35,114 nucleotides of DNA, from the NCBI GenBank assembly GCA_015039465.1, contig MU130046.1, positions 22,698-57,811 on the forward strand, given 5' to 3'. This stretch comes from Phlegmacium glaucopus. Lineage: Eukaryota; Basidiomycota; Agaricomycetes; Agaricales; Cortinariaceae. Below, piece by piece: positions 24,371 to 34,571 of the stretch. A program made the translations under genes and the position numbers. The notes beneath the pieces are model-generated. The model was given only the letters and a program-made list of their open reading frames with translations. It had not been told where the DNA came from and searched no databases. The stretch's first letter is position 1; every line of letters starts with the position of its first letter.

Positions 24371-25872
24371 ATGCCTCCGCCACTTCAAAAAAAGGCTAAG
24401 ACTGCCAGCATTGACGATACTGCCATTGACATTGTCTCTGTAGCCAGCTCTGACAGTGACAAAGAAGGTTCTACTGGCAGTGATACAGAGGAAAACGACA
24501 ATATCAGTATCTCATCCGATGTCGACATCAACAAAATCGTCATTCTTCCCAATGCCCACCCTAGCCCCCCTCCTACTGTTGGAAAGCGAAAACGCGGAAG
24601 AAAGCCATTGAAAACAGTTGATGAAGGCGGCCTTATTGGTTTGATTTTCTACAATTCCAGTATTTCAAGTTTTGCTAACAATATGGAAGTTGAAGATGTG
24701 CCTCCAAAAAAGCTCACCTATATTCTGTCCATCCTTTCAGCTGAGGAGGCCACCAAAACAGTTTCTAAACGTACACCAATCAGCATGGCACTTGAACTTG
24801 GGGACAAGGAGCCCTGGGACACGCTCAAAGCCCAGCTCCTCATGAAAATTGATACGGCACCTCCTGTCCTGAAATTTGATGATTACACAGTGTTGTTTTA
24901 TATATCTCGTGTTCTTCCAAGGCCAGGAATGGTTCTTGAGACTGAAGACAGCTATTTGGCCCTCCTCTTGCGTGCTGCCAATCTCAAAAGCAAAACATCA
25001 ACCATCAACCTCACTATCCAGGAGAAGAAGCACAGCGAAAACAAGGAAAATGAAGGGGCGTCAGGAGCAGAACAAAAGGAGGGCAGTAAGGATAAAAAAA
25101 GGTATATTGTGTTACGTTTTTCAATGCAAGTCTGATGTTTTTATAGAAAAAGGAACCTGCTGTTCTTCCAGGGAATGTTAGTAGAGCCGAAAATATACGG
25201 AAGCTTCAGAACCATTGGAAGTGTGAGAAACGAGAGCCAAGCTGCCTAGGTGCTTATTGCTATGATTCCGAGGAGCCAGGCAGTGTCCATCTCCCTCTCA
25301 ACCATGAGAGGTTGGAATGTTGGGCATCCGCAATGGTATTCTTTCTGAGTCGTTTATCCTTTCTGATTGCTTATTATACTTTATAGCTCAAGAATGACGA
25401 TTCTGCAACTGTTGAGAAGCCCCCAAATCATCGCCTCTTTGATCCCAAGTCAGCCCCACTTTCTCCCGTCCTTCAACGCAGACTTGAGTCACAAAATGCC
25501 AAGTCAGCGGATGCGCCTTCAGCTCCTGTTTTCAATATTTCTGTTGGCAATGCTGTCTTGGATTTACTTCAACCTCGTCCAGCTATTGTTGCACATCCTG
25601 AGCCTCCCATGCTTGCCATTCCCTCAACCCAAGGCAAGATGTTGCTCGACCCTGCTCGCATTCTTGGACCGGATATGCCTATTGGCCAATTCTGTGACTC
25701 CTTTGGCCTGCAACCAGGCATCCGAGCAAAATTAGAAGCTAATGCTTACGATTATGCCCAAAATCTTTGTTTTATTGCACTCAATGATTTGACGGAGATG
25801 GAATTCAAACTAGGCGAGAAGGCTGCTCTGCAGGATGCTGTAGAGCGTTGGTCAGTCCCTCATGTTGCATAA
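24371..25872 (+). CDS. Second gene of the IS630-type element; function unknown
   Basis: Three exons, about 24371-25101, 25145-25336 and about 25387-25872, encoding roughly 460 residues. I do not recognise a named family. The N-terminus is acidic and serine-rich with a basic KRKRGRKP stretch (about residues 75-82), a possible nuclear signal or AT-hook-like motif. The middle (after the first intron) has paired Cys and His residues, KCEKREPSCLGAYCY and HLPLNHERLECWASAM, suggestive of a small metal-binding module. The end, IGQFCDSFGLQPGIRAKL onward, looks like a short helical domain. The exon 1/2 junction does not close in frame by simple splicing at the A7 run near 25095, so an indel or another donor is needed. 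The start is taken at MPPPLQ, though the frame opens at 24317 inside the inverted end. It may assist transposition; that is inference. Confidence 0.7.
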
Positions 25873-25986
25873 TAGTCTTTGCATTGTCCCTTGCTTCAAA
25901 AATCAAAACACACTTGTATTTTATTTGCTCTCCTTTATCGTGTGTTGTACTTTTATAATGTTGTATCGAATTCAAATAAAAGCTTG

Positions 25987-27134
25987 TCAAAAATACCCAG
26001 CATGTGTGAAGTAACCTGCAGCATCCATGGGAGTAATAATCTCCATTAGTTCATACATATCATATATAATCCCATCACCTGTTGTGGCAAGGTAGTAATC
26101 CTGATGGCGTTGAATACAGTGCTTGAGTTTTGAGAAAGCTTCTTCAATTGGATTGAAATCGGGAGAATATGGTGGCAAGTATTCAATTCTGACACCTAAA
26201 AAATCTTTAGTCCTTTGAAAGAATCAAAACATACTATCAATTTCTATATTTTCTTACCAAAAAGATCAGCAAGTTCAAGAATCTCGTTTCCATGGTGAAT
26301 CCTGGCATTGTCCATCACCAACACACTGAGGGGCCCAGGATATGCTGTGCATTTAGGAAGCTGAGGGTGTAGATGGTTGATAATAAAACAACATTGAATA
26401 TCTGAGAAATAACTCACCACATTGAACTCAAGATATTCAAGAAAGAGTTCCTTCGTCATTGATCCTTCAACTACTGTTCCAGCAACAATTCCATCAAGAG
26501 TAAGTAGGGCTTCAGTAGACGTTCTTTGGCCACGAATAAAAACCTGCTTCTTTTCTGCACGACGATTCTTCCTAGATCTGCTGTAACGCCTTCCAACAGA
26601 GTGCTCATCCTTCGACATTTCATCAAGGAAGCCAAGCTCTTCCGGTTCATACTTGGCCATCCGTGCAATAAAGTCAGCCCTGAGCTCATCATTCCGTTCC
26701 AAAGCTATTTTCTTGAGCTTTTTACGGCTGACATTGAGGCGCGCAAGTTCATAGAAAATAGTGGTATAATGCACAGAAATAAAGCGGTTCGTTTTGAGAA
26801 GGTGAAGAAGTTCATCCAAAAAGTAGTCCGGGTTATCATGGATAAGCATCAGCAGGTAGCGAAGGTCTTCTTGATCAAGATTGCGTAAACGTCCACAAAG
26901 ACTTGATTTTTCAATGACAACATCACCAGTCTTGCGCCATAGCCTCAGAACCCTAAACCAAGTACAACGAGAAAAGCTGCAGCAGTCCAGAATGTCTTCC
27001 AAGTCAAGTAATTCACACTCATAAAGCCTAACAGCTGCGATTTTGACATCTCGACTGATAACATGGTACATCATGCTGTGGGAAAGTCTGAAAATGTGAA
27101 TTTTGTCTAAGTCATTAATTTTAGAATACATCAA
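25987..27134 (-). CDS. IS630/Tc1-type transposase (DD34E)
   Basis: Cut-and-paste DNA transposase, about 340 residues after splicing. Exons: 27134-26418, 26360-26258 and 26195-25987. The first intron (57 nt) is a multiple of three with no stop, so only the family alignment reveals it. The N-terminus holds a helix-turn-helix (IAAVRLYE...LDLEDIL...WFRVLRLW). The catalytic triad is visible: D in GFLDEMSKDE, D in VLVMDNARIHH, and E in SPDFNPIEEAF, with 34 residues between the last two, as in Tc1/IS630. No premature stop or frameshift was seen, so it may be active. The first nine codons (MMYSKINDL) lie in the inverted end; the MMYHVISRD methionines near 27074 are an alternative start. It converges on the plus-strand gene with about 110 bp between them. 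Confidence 0.93.
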
Positions 27135-27494
27135 AATATAACGGGTAGTGCCATCAATTCTTCAAACGGCTGTAATTACTTGATTAGGAAGTTGGCAATT
27201 GGAAACACTCGGAATCCACTTAGAATCCACTCAGACTCCATTTGGAATCCACTTGGAATCCACTAAGAGTCCACTCAGACTCTATTTGGAATCCACTCAG
27301 ACTCTATTCGGACTCCACTCGGACTCTGTTTGGAATCTACTTAGTGACTTGGACTCCAAGCAGAGTCCGAGTGGACTCCATTCGGAATCCATGATTCCAC
27401 TCAGACTCCACTCAGACTCCACTGGGAATCCAGTTGGAATGCTCGGACTCCACTCGGACTCCATTCAGAAGCATGGGGCACTGTAAAGTACTGG

Positions 27495-27830
27495 ACCGCT
27501 ACCCCCCTTTTGAGGGGGGTTTCTTTTATTTCGACAGACAACGACCGCTACCCCCCTATTTTGGGGGTTTTTTTAAATTTTTTTGACAGGCAACGACGAC
27601 TGCTACCCCCCTTTTGAGGGGGGGGGGGTTGCTTTTATTTCGACAGACAACAGCCGCTACCCCCCTATTTAGGGGTTTTTTATTTTATTACCGCTACCCC
27701 CCTATTTTGGGGGTTTTTTAAAAAATTTAAACAGACGATGACGACCGCTACCCCCCTCCCAAAGGGGGGTTTATTTTATTTTGATGGATGACAACCGCTA
27801 CCCCTGTTTAGGGTTTTTATTTATTTATTT
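27495..27830. repeat. C-run/G-run hairpin minisatellite, right block
   Basis: Seven units like those at 22660-22998 and in the same orientation: ctacccccc-(4-8 nt)-ggggggttt, with cgacagacaacgaccg-like spacers, at about 27500, 27550, 27602, 27657, 27691, 27747 and 27796. The foldback element probably inserted into one continuous array and split it. Confidence 0.78.
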
Positions 27831-28257
27831 CAACAGATGGGATATTTTTTATTTAGTTTATTTAGATTAAAAAATGTATAATTATTAATTAACTGTGAAT
27901 CATGATAGCTACCCTCAGGGTAGAGTTGTTAGTATTGAATTAAATAAATTAAATAATAAATAAAACAAAACTTTAGTAGAAATATACTTATTTAATTAAA
28001 ATTAATTTACAATGTGCTTGGAATGTGCTTGGAATGGCTTGGAATATGGTTGGAATATGGTTGGAATGTGGTCAGAATATGACTTATACATAATTTATTA
28101 TTTTTGCTTGGACTGAGCTCGGATTCTGCTCAGAACTGCTTGGATTCCACTCAGAACTGCTTGGAACTGCTTGGAACTGCTTGGAACTGCTTGGAACTGC
28201 TTGGAACTGCTTGGAGTCGCTCGGAACTGCTCGGATTGTGTGGGGGAGGGTAAAGTA

Positions 28258-28480
28258 CTGATATTTCCAACAAAATAAATATTGAGATCTGTAGATCTAC
28301 CACTCCGGGAAAGTGTGTCATCCTTGTGCAGGGCATGGCAGAATCATGTTCAATGTTAGGTGTGAGAAAAGAATGATAATCAAGATGTAGCCTATGGAGT
28401 TCTGAGTTCTATTATTAGAATGAGGTTATTATACTGACTTGAGTAGTTGTGGGAATGTTCATTCTATCATTGCATAGGGA
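28258..28480. other. No gene seen
   Basis: Unique sequence right of the outer element; no supported feature. Confidence 0.4.
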
Positions 28481-28489
28481 TGCTGAAGT

Positions 28490-28580
28490 TCAGTTCAGTT
28501 TGGTTCAGCACCCATTTTTTCAGAACCAGAACCAGAACCAGAACCAAACCAACAGAACCATAAGAACCAGTTAAAAATAG
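28490..28580. repeat. Short repeat (aaccag/ggttca)
   Basis: agttcagttcagtttggttc is followed by ccagaaccagaaccag runs on the same strand, together a small imperfect inverted repeat. Confidence 0.6.
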
Positions 28581-30470
28581 ACTTTTGTTAGGATATCACC
28601 ACTTAGACAAGAAATTATCATACATTTTATTTTCTAAAATTACATCTTATTTCTTAGAAATAAATATATCTTGAAAGTTGAGGCTGGAAGTTTGTAGTAT
28701 TGGTGTTATAACTATGACATCACTAAAAGTAAACATGAAAAGAAAAAATAATTTTGCCAACTAGTGACAACTTTGAATTGGATTCTTGCAATAGGAGTAT
28801 ATTAATATTAATAAAACTGGAAGTTAAAGTAAATGAGACATATTATTGATTATATACCATGCCAGACCAAAATGATGTACTTCTGATTGAAAATATATGG
28901 TGTTGGTGACTTGAATAAATATTTTCATTACAGATACAGGTACATTGTGCCATTTAACCTGTAAAATAATGCAAATAAGTGGAGATATTTTGCCAAATTT
29001 ACAGGGGCCAGTAAATCCCGGGTAAATCAGCATGGGACCCTAGGGAGGGAGCTCAGGAAGTGGTGAGAAAATGATGAAGTTTGTGTTGGAAATGATGGAG
29101 GAGCTTGGTAAGCCAGCCTGGGTGCTGGGAAATTTATGTAATAGATAGGGTTTCCTGTGTCTAATAACAAGTTCCTTTTAGAGTTTTTTTTTGTTGTAGT
29201 AAAAAATAGCTATAGATTAATAGATTATAGGCTATATTGTACGAAGCATATAGAAGCACTTAGATTTATATCTAGCAGGAAGGAAAATTTGGTTGCTGGC
29301 TTACCGACCAGTTAGGATGAGACCCTGAGCTGTCAATCAGTGACAGGAGGCAAGAACTACTAAGGGTGTGCAATGTTGAACTAGCTCAATTTTGTAAATT
29401 GAACCTGTAAATTGAGCTGATTTACTGTAAATTGATCATAAATAAGTACTTATGGTACTTATGCCACCCAAATGGCTACTTATTGGAGTGAACCAGACTG
29501 ATTTGCATCTTACCAAGTCATTCTGAGGAGGCAGGGCTCATTCCTGGTTAAAAAAATGAATTCACTTGTTATATATAAGCACAATACAGTATCTACACAT
29601 AATTAAGTGCTGAGAAAAAAAGGGGAGAAAGGTGAGGGGAGAAGGAAATCCAATGTGAGAAGAAGGCGAGAAAGAGACTGGGACCCAAAAAACACTGACA
29701 GCTAATCAGAGTGAGCTATTTTTGGGGTGCTGCCACCCTATTTTTGTGTTCACACCATCAATCCCGTCAATCTATCTACCTGATAAGAGAGCACTCAGTG
29801 CTCAGTGCTCGCTGCATGCAGAAGTGGAAAAGGCAAGGAGGACGACGGCCTGGGATGTGTCACATGACCTTCGGCACACCCGGCATGCTGTAAATTTGCC
29901 AGCATAAGTACCTGCAGCATGGACAGACCATAAGTAATGTCATAGTTCGTGGGGTTAATGTAGTTTTCCTTGATAAGTGAGATAAGAAGTTTGCATAACT
30001 TAACTGCAAAAGAGAGAGTAATATGCAAATTTAGCGAAATCTGCAGAATGTAGTGAAGTCTGCAAAGTAGTATAAACAATCAAATGAGTGACTTAGAATG
30101 ATACTGCAAAGTTATGGGGTGCAAACTCTAGTTGTTTGTTGTTCCCTTTCCCTCCTACTTGCTACAGATAATAATACAAGAATTGTAAGCTAACCAGGTG
30201 TGGATATGCAAAACAGAAATGTAACAATTGAGCTAATGTGAAATCACATTGACCCAGTAATTTGGTAATGAAGAAATAGGAGACAAAGTAAAAATAAAAG
30301 TGACAAGTAAGGAGGTCAGTTGAGTGACCTCCTGTTTTGAAGGATATGATTAAATATATATGGAAAGTTGAAAGAAAGTAAGTATCAAACAAAACAGACC
30401 ATGATAAAACCAGTGCATAGGATACACAGAGCATGCATACATGAACTGTGAATAGTGAATGGCAGTGGTA
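28581..30470. other. No gene seen
   Basis: AT-rich, with short direct repeats (gtaaattga near 29390-29430; agtgctcagtgctc near 29795). Frames up to 94 codons overlap on both strands and have no recognisable content. Confidence 0.4.
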
Positions 30471-30559
30471 ACCCTCAGGTATCTCAAAGCTGACCTGTAC
30501 CTGTACCCCTGAAACCCATACCTCTTAAACCCGTGGTTTACCCTTCAAGATGAGTTGTG

Positions 30560-30655
30560 GTCTTTGGCAGAATCAAACCAAAGAGCGTTGGCTATGTAGT
30601 TTCTCACAAACGAAGGGAGGCTCATCTGCGTGATAACCACTAAGTCAAAAGGTGT
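30560..30655 (-). other. Degenerate tRNA-like or SINE-like segment
   Basis: Read on the minus strand, an A-box-like ttagtggttatcacgc is followed about 60 nt later by a B-box-like ggtttgattc. No stable cloverleaf with a proper T arm could be drawn. A tRNA-derived SINE relic or a decayed tRNA gene is possible. Confidence 0.4.
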
Positions 30656-30869
30656 ACACCTCTCTCTTACATGAACAGGTGTTCATGTGATCTAGAACTA
30701 CTACCCATTTTTGGATGTATCCTGAACTTGAGGCTAAGGTTAGGAGATGGGTGTGAGGGGTGCTTGGGGGTACACCTCACTCTGGGTGCACACCACCTGT
30801 GCCTGTCCAGAGGACATTGAGCGAATAGGCCTGGCAGATGAGCCTAGACGCTGATGTAATGCTGCTATT

Positions 30870-31480
30870 AACAGTAGTGCTTGAAAGTCCAGTTAGGTCC
30901 GGTTATTTGGTGCCCAGGGGCTCTAACCGAGACAAAGACCGGTTAGGCTTCATTCCCAAACCCAAAATAACCTAACCGGACTGAAAATAACTGACCAAAA
31001 CCGGTTAGTTGCAGTTACTAACCAGTTAGGACCGAAAAAATAAAAAACCGGTTATAACCAGGCAAGACCGTACATATTTCTCAATAAAACTTATTGCCAC
31101 GCATTGTAGCTTTAAAATGAGCCCAAGAACACTAAATTTGATGAAGAATTGACAAATTTATAATAATATTCTTGAAAGTCTACTTTTGGCCAATATTTTA
31201 GAGATTTGACCATAACTCAGTCAGATCTTTAGTGTTTCTCACTTTTTAGGTGCATTTTGAAGGGGTATAATAGGGTCTGTTATAACCGGTTATAACCGGT
31301 TATTTAATGGTTAGTTAACCGCAAAGTAACCAGTTATTTCATTTTCAGAATCAACTAACCACTAACTGCGGTCCAGTCTTTTTGCGGTTAGGTCCGGTCC
31401 AGTCTCGGTGTTAAGTTTAGAACAAAGGGAAAACATCGGAGTAAAACATCGGAGTAAAACCGGATCGGACGGAACGGAAC
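30870..31480. repeat. Region of aaccggtt/ggttaggtccggt words, MITE-like
   Basis: The palindromic word aaccggtt and relatives (ccggttataaccggtt, taaccgga) recur at both sides of an AT-rich centre at 31070-31260, in partly inverted order. A decayed TIR element with subterminal repeats is likely; ends not resolved. Confidence 0.5.
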
Positions 31481-31499
31481 CGGAACAAGTAACGGAAAG

Positions 31500-31630
31500 G
31501 ACTTTGGCCTCAGCGTATGTGCTGTGCCTAGTGTTGCCACAGCTCAGCTCAGGGTCCTGAGCCGTAACTTCGGCTCTGGCTCGTGAGCCGGGGCCATTTG
31601 TGATGGCTTGAGAGCGGCTCAAGCCGTTAG
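31500..31630. repeat. Short gagcc/ggctc hairpin cluster
   Basis: Several small inverted words (ctcagctcagg, gagccgtaacttcggctc, ggctcgtgagcc). No ORF of note. Confidence 0.4.
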
Positions 31631-31927
31631 CATATTGCCATTTTTGGAAAGCAAAACGAACAATGCTATCTTGTGGCTTCCTGCCCTTCCAACGATTTCT
31701 ATCAGCCTCAGATGAGCACTAGCAGCTTGCCTGGAGGCATCCCAAACTCAGATGAACCCTGATGGGATCATCTATGAGGTTTTTGAGTCTAGACAAGCTA
31801 CAAGAACTCATCTGAGTATGTGTTCATGTCTCTGCTGTTTGTTTTTGAAGAATGAGGTATTGGCTTATTCCTTCAGTATTATTTCTGATTTTATTGACAC
31901 CAAAATAGCTCCTTCACATTAAAATGA

Positions 31928-33260
31928 GCCCGGACAAGCTACAAGAGCTCGTCTGGGCCCCTCTTCGACCTCTCTTCCATCCACCACATTCAAACTAGCC
32001 CAGACGAGCTACAAGCACTCGTCTGGGCCCTCTTTGACCTCTCTTCTATCCACAACGTTCAAAGGTGCCCAGACAAACTGCAAATGCTTGTCTGGGCCCC
32101 TCTTCAACCTCTCTTCCATCCACCACATTCAAATGTGCCCAGACGAGCTACAAGAGCTCGCCTGGGCCCTTCCTTGACCTCTCTTCCATCCACCATGTTC
32201 AAACGAGCCCAGAGGAGCTCAAGTGCTTGTCTGGGCCCCTCCTTGACCTCTCTTCCATCCACCACTTTCAAACGAGCCCAGATGAGCTACAAGAGCTCGT
32301 CTGGGCCCTCTTCCACCTCTCTTCAATCCACAATGTCCAAATGTGCCCAGACGAGCTGCAAGTGCTCGTCTGGGCCCCTCTTTGACCTCTCTTCCATCCA
32401 CCACGTTCAAATGAGCCCAGACGAGCTACAAGAGCTTGTCTGGGCCCTCTTCCACCTCTCTTCCATCTGCAATGTTCCAACATGCCCAGACAAGCTACAA
32501 GTGCTCGTCTGGGCCCCTCTTCAACCTCTCTTCCATCCGCCATGTTCAAATGTGCCCAGACGAGCTACAAACACTCATCTGGGCCCCTCCTTGACCTCTC
32601 TTCCATCCACCACATTCAAACGAGCCCAGACGAGCTACAAGAGCTCGCCTGGGCCCTTCCTTGACCTCTCTTCCATCCACCATGTTCAAACGAGCCCAGA
32701 GGAGCTCAAGAGCTCGTCTGGGCCCCTCTTTGACCTCTCTTCTATCCACCACCTTTAAACGTGCCCAGATGAGCTACAAGAGCTTGTCTGGGCCCCTCTT
32801 TGACCTCTCTTCCATCCACCACCTTCAAACGAGCCCAGACAAGCTACAAGAGCTCGTCTGGGCTCTCTTCCACCTCTCTTCCATCCGCAATGTTCAAATG
32901 TGCCCAGACGAGCTACCAGTGCTCGTCTGGGCCCCTCTTTGACCTCTCTTCCATCAACCACATTCAAAGGGGCCCAGACGAGCTACAAGCGCTCGTCTGT
33001 GCCCTCTTTGACCTCTCTTCCATCCACGACATTCAAACAAGCCCAGATGAGCTACAAGTGCTCATCTGGGCCCTCTTCAACCTCTCTTTTATTCATCATG
33101 TTCATACAACCCCAGACAAGTTTCAAGTGCTCATCTGGGCTCCTCCTCAACCTCTCTTTCACCCACCATGTTTAAACAGGCCCAGACAACCTCCAACTAC
33201 TCCTCTGGCCCCCTTCTCAACTTCTCCTTCACCCACCACATTCAAACAAGCTCATATGAG
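31928..33260. repeat. 70-bp minisatellite with a hairpin in each unit, about 19 copies
   Basis: Each unit is a 12-bp-stem palindrome, cccagacgagct-acaag-agctcgtctggg, followed by about 40 bp containing cctctcttccatccacca and ttcaaacgag. The spacing is close to 70 bp. Because 70 is not a multiple of three, the array is open for long stretches in all three plus frames and also on the minus strand, so its frames are not genes. Degenerate relatives occur at 31700-31830. It lies next to the hAT relic and may be its subterminal region. Confidence 0.88.
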
Positions 33261-33346
33261 CTGCAACTTGTGTTTACATCCTAGAGACATACTTAATATT
33301 GCCATATCTTACTATTGTCCTATTGTACATTGTTATTACATATTCA

Positions 33347-34217
33347 TCACATATATATATCTTCATCTTCTTCCACATTTTCACTGTCTTCCTCCAACTC
33401 AGTAACAAGCTGCTCTTCCAGTGCCCCCATGCTAGTCTTCAAGTCATCCAATGCATCTATCAAATCATCTGAGTCATACTCAGGTTCCTCTAGGCTACGC
33501 CCATAAGCCTCTGGATCACCTAGAGGGGCTGTCCTTGCCACCAACTCAAATTCCTTCAGTTCTTCACTCCAAGACATGCCTTCTGTGAATTTCAACAGTC
33601 TACCTTTTCGAATGGAAAACTTCAAGATCTGCAATGCTTCCATCAGTTGACCTGAAATACGACTTCTTCGAGGTGCCATAGTCTGCTTTCCAGATGAGAA
33701 GACCCGTTCACAGGGGACACTTGAGGCTTGAATGGGTATGATATCTACTGCAAGATTGAAAATGTGAGGATATTGATGTTGATGTTCCTACAATACATAT
33801 TAGCAAAAAATCAAGCACAAGTCATGAAACTCAGAACAACCTGCCAAAAATCCAGAATACCTGTTCCTTCATTTGGATTATTGAGATATTAATCCACCTC
33901 CATTTCCAGAGACATAGTCTGCTTTCCTGAGGTTTGTTGTTGTTTTAACCTTAGAATGCCTGCTGCTGTTGGCTGAGATGGGTTTGATGGTGCAGGTCAA
34001 TTCTGGACAGTGGATGATTTATCTTCAGAACAAGAATCACAAATCTTGTTATAATAAATATTAGAATCATATAATCTACAAATAAAATAGACATACTGCT
34101 TTCAAAAATATTCTTTTTGATGTTTCAAATTTTCTATCATCAAATTCATCATCACGGTAAAACCTGAGCTTGTTTCCTGGATCAATTGCTATATTTATGC
34201 TAATTCAATAATAATTC

Positions 34218-34251
<34 letters not shown>

Positions 34252-34571
34252 TAAATCTCACCCATAGCTAGAATATGTGCATCATTAAGTCTATCCACAT
34301 AGTCCTCCAGCTTGAATAGACCTGGTTGAATAATATTCTCCCATTCTGGCTTATCTTCTACAAGTTGAGTCCAAAGATTGATGAATGATTGAAATGCTGG
34401 AATGGAGTAACATAGGGTAGGTGTGGTTTCACGGCTTAAAATTTCTTGGAATGTATGAGGAACCTAGTAGTTTAATGTTAGTATACTTCACTAACAAGGA
34501 ATAAAAAATAACCTGGAGAATCTCCTGATAGTCTTTGAGTAAACCCCAATCATCTTCAGTCAACTTGAATT
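33347..34571 (-). pseudogene. hAT-family transposase, C-terminal two thirds, decayed
   Basis: Exons on the minus strand: 34571-34513 (LTEDDWGLLKDYQEILQ), 34463-34262, 34188-34097 (IDPGNKLRFYRDDEFDD), about 34027-33840, and 33787-33347. The last carries the conserved hAT dimerisation block, YPHIFNLAVDIIP then SSVPCERVFSSGKQTMAPRR, and ends in an acidic tail. Introns are GT-AG and about 50-70 nt. Two in-frame stops, TAA at 33889-33891 (VD*YLNNP) and TGA at 33997-33999 (QN*PAPSNP), mark it as dead. The upstream part of the gene lies in the end block 34572-35114, which is written backwards. Confidence 0.87.
34202..34252. repeat. (aat)n microsatellite
   Basis: About a dozen aat/ata units in an intron of the hAT relic. 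Confidence 0.85.

Larger units (their letters stand above)
24279..27172. mobile_element. IS630/Tc1-type DNA transposon, 2894 bp, TA target duplication
   Basis: Inverted ends of about 68 bp, starting CAGCCGTTTGAAGAATTGAT at 24279, with the complement ending at 27172. TA lies at 24277-24278 and 27173-27174. Inside are a minus-strand DD34E transposase and a convergent plus-strand gene. It inserted into the right arm of the foldback element: removing 24279-27172 and one TA restores arm sequence identical to the left arm around 23335-23350. Confidence 0.93.
23032..27488. mobile_element. Foldback element with arms of about 700 bp, split by an IS630 insertion
   Basis: The left arm is 23032-23732. 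The right arm is 23887-24278 plus 27175-27488, interrupted by the transposon at 24279-27172. The outer ends are ctttacagtgcccca and its complement. The outer 300 bp of each arm are degenerate repeats of gagtccgagtgg/ggattccaagtgg. Inner arms (from aatcaagtaattaatcacct to gacgcaccata) are nearly identical inverted copies. The loop, 23733-23886, has a small frame (23777-23974) without recognisable content. It carries no transposase of its own apart from the insertion. Confidence 0.85.
22038..28257. mobile_element. Outer TIR element enclosing minisatellites and the foldback element
   Basis: The ends ctttactctcccccacac (from 22039) and gtgtgggggagggtaaag (to about 28255) are inverted copies with one difference. 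Just inside both lie degenerate tandem repeats of words such as ggaactgctt, ggaatgtgctt and gagcgactccgag (22058-22240 and 28015-28240). Part of the right side is a clean decamer array, ggaactgctt, near 28150-28210. The same end type (ctttac) and the same subterminal words occur in the inner foldback element, so both belong to one repeat family. No transposase of its own was seen. Confidence 0.62.

Noticed and set aside
22660..27830. Rho-independent terminators
   Set aside because: The hairpins with T tails are tandem minisatellite units in a fungal genome, not ends of bacterial operons.
31928..33260. CRISPR-like array
   Set aside because: The whole 70-bp unit repeats, including the would-be spacers, and the host is a eukaryote.
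32084..33405. Long open frames of 201 and 224 codons with internal repeats
   Set aside because: They are a by-product of the 70-bp minisatellite; all frames and the other strand are equally open.
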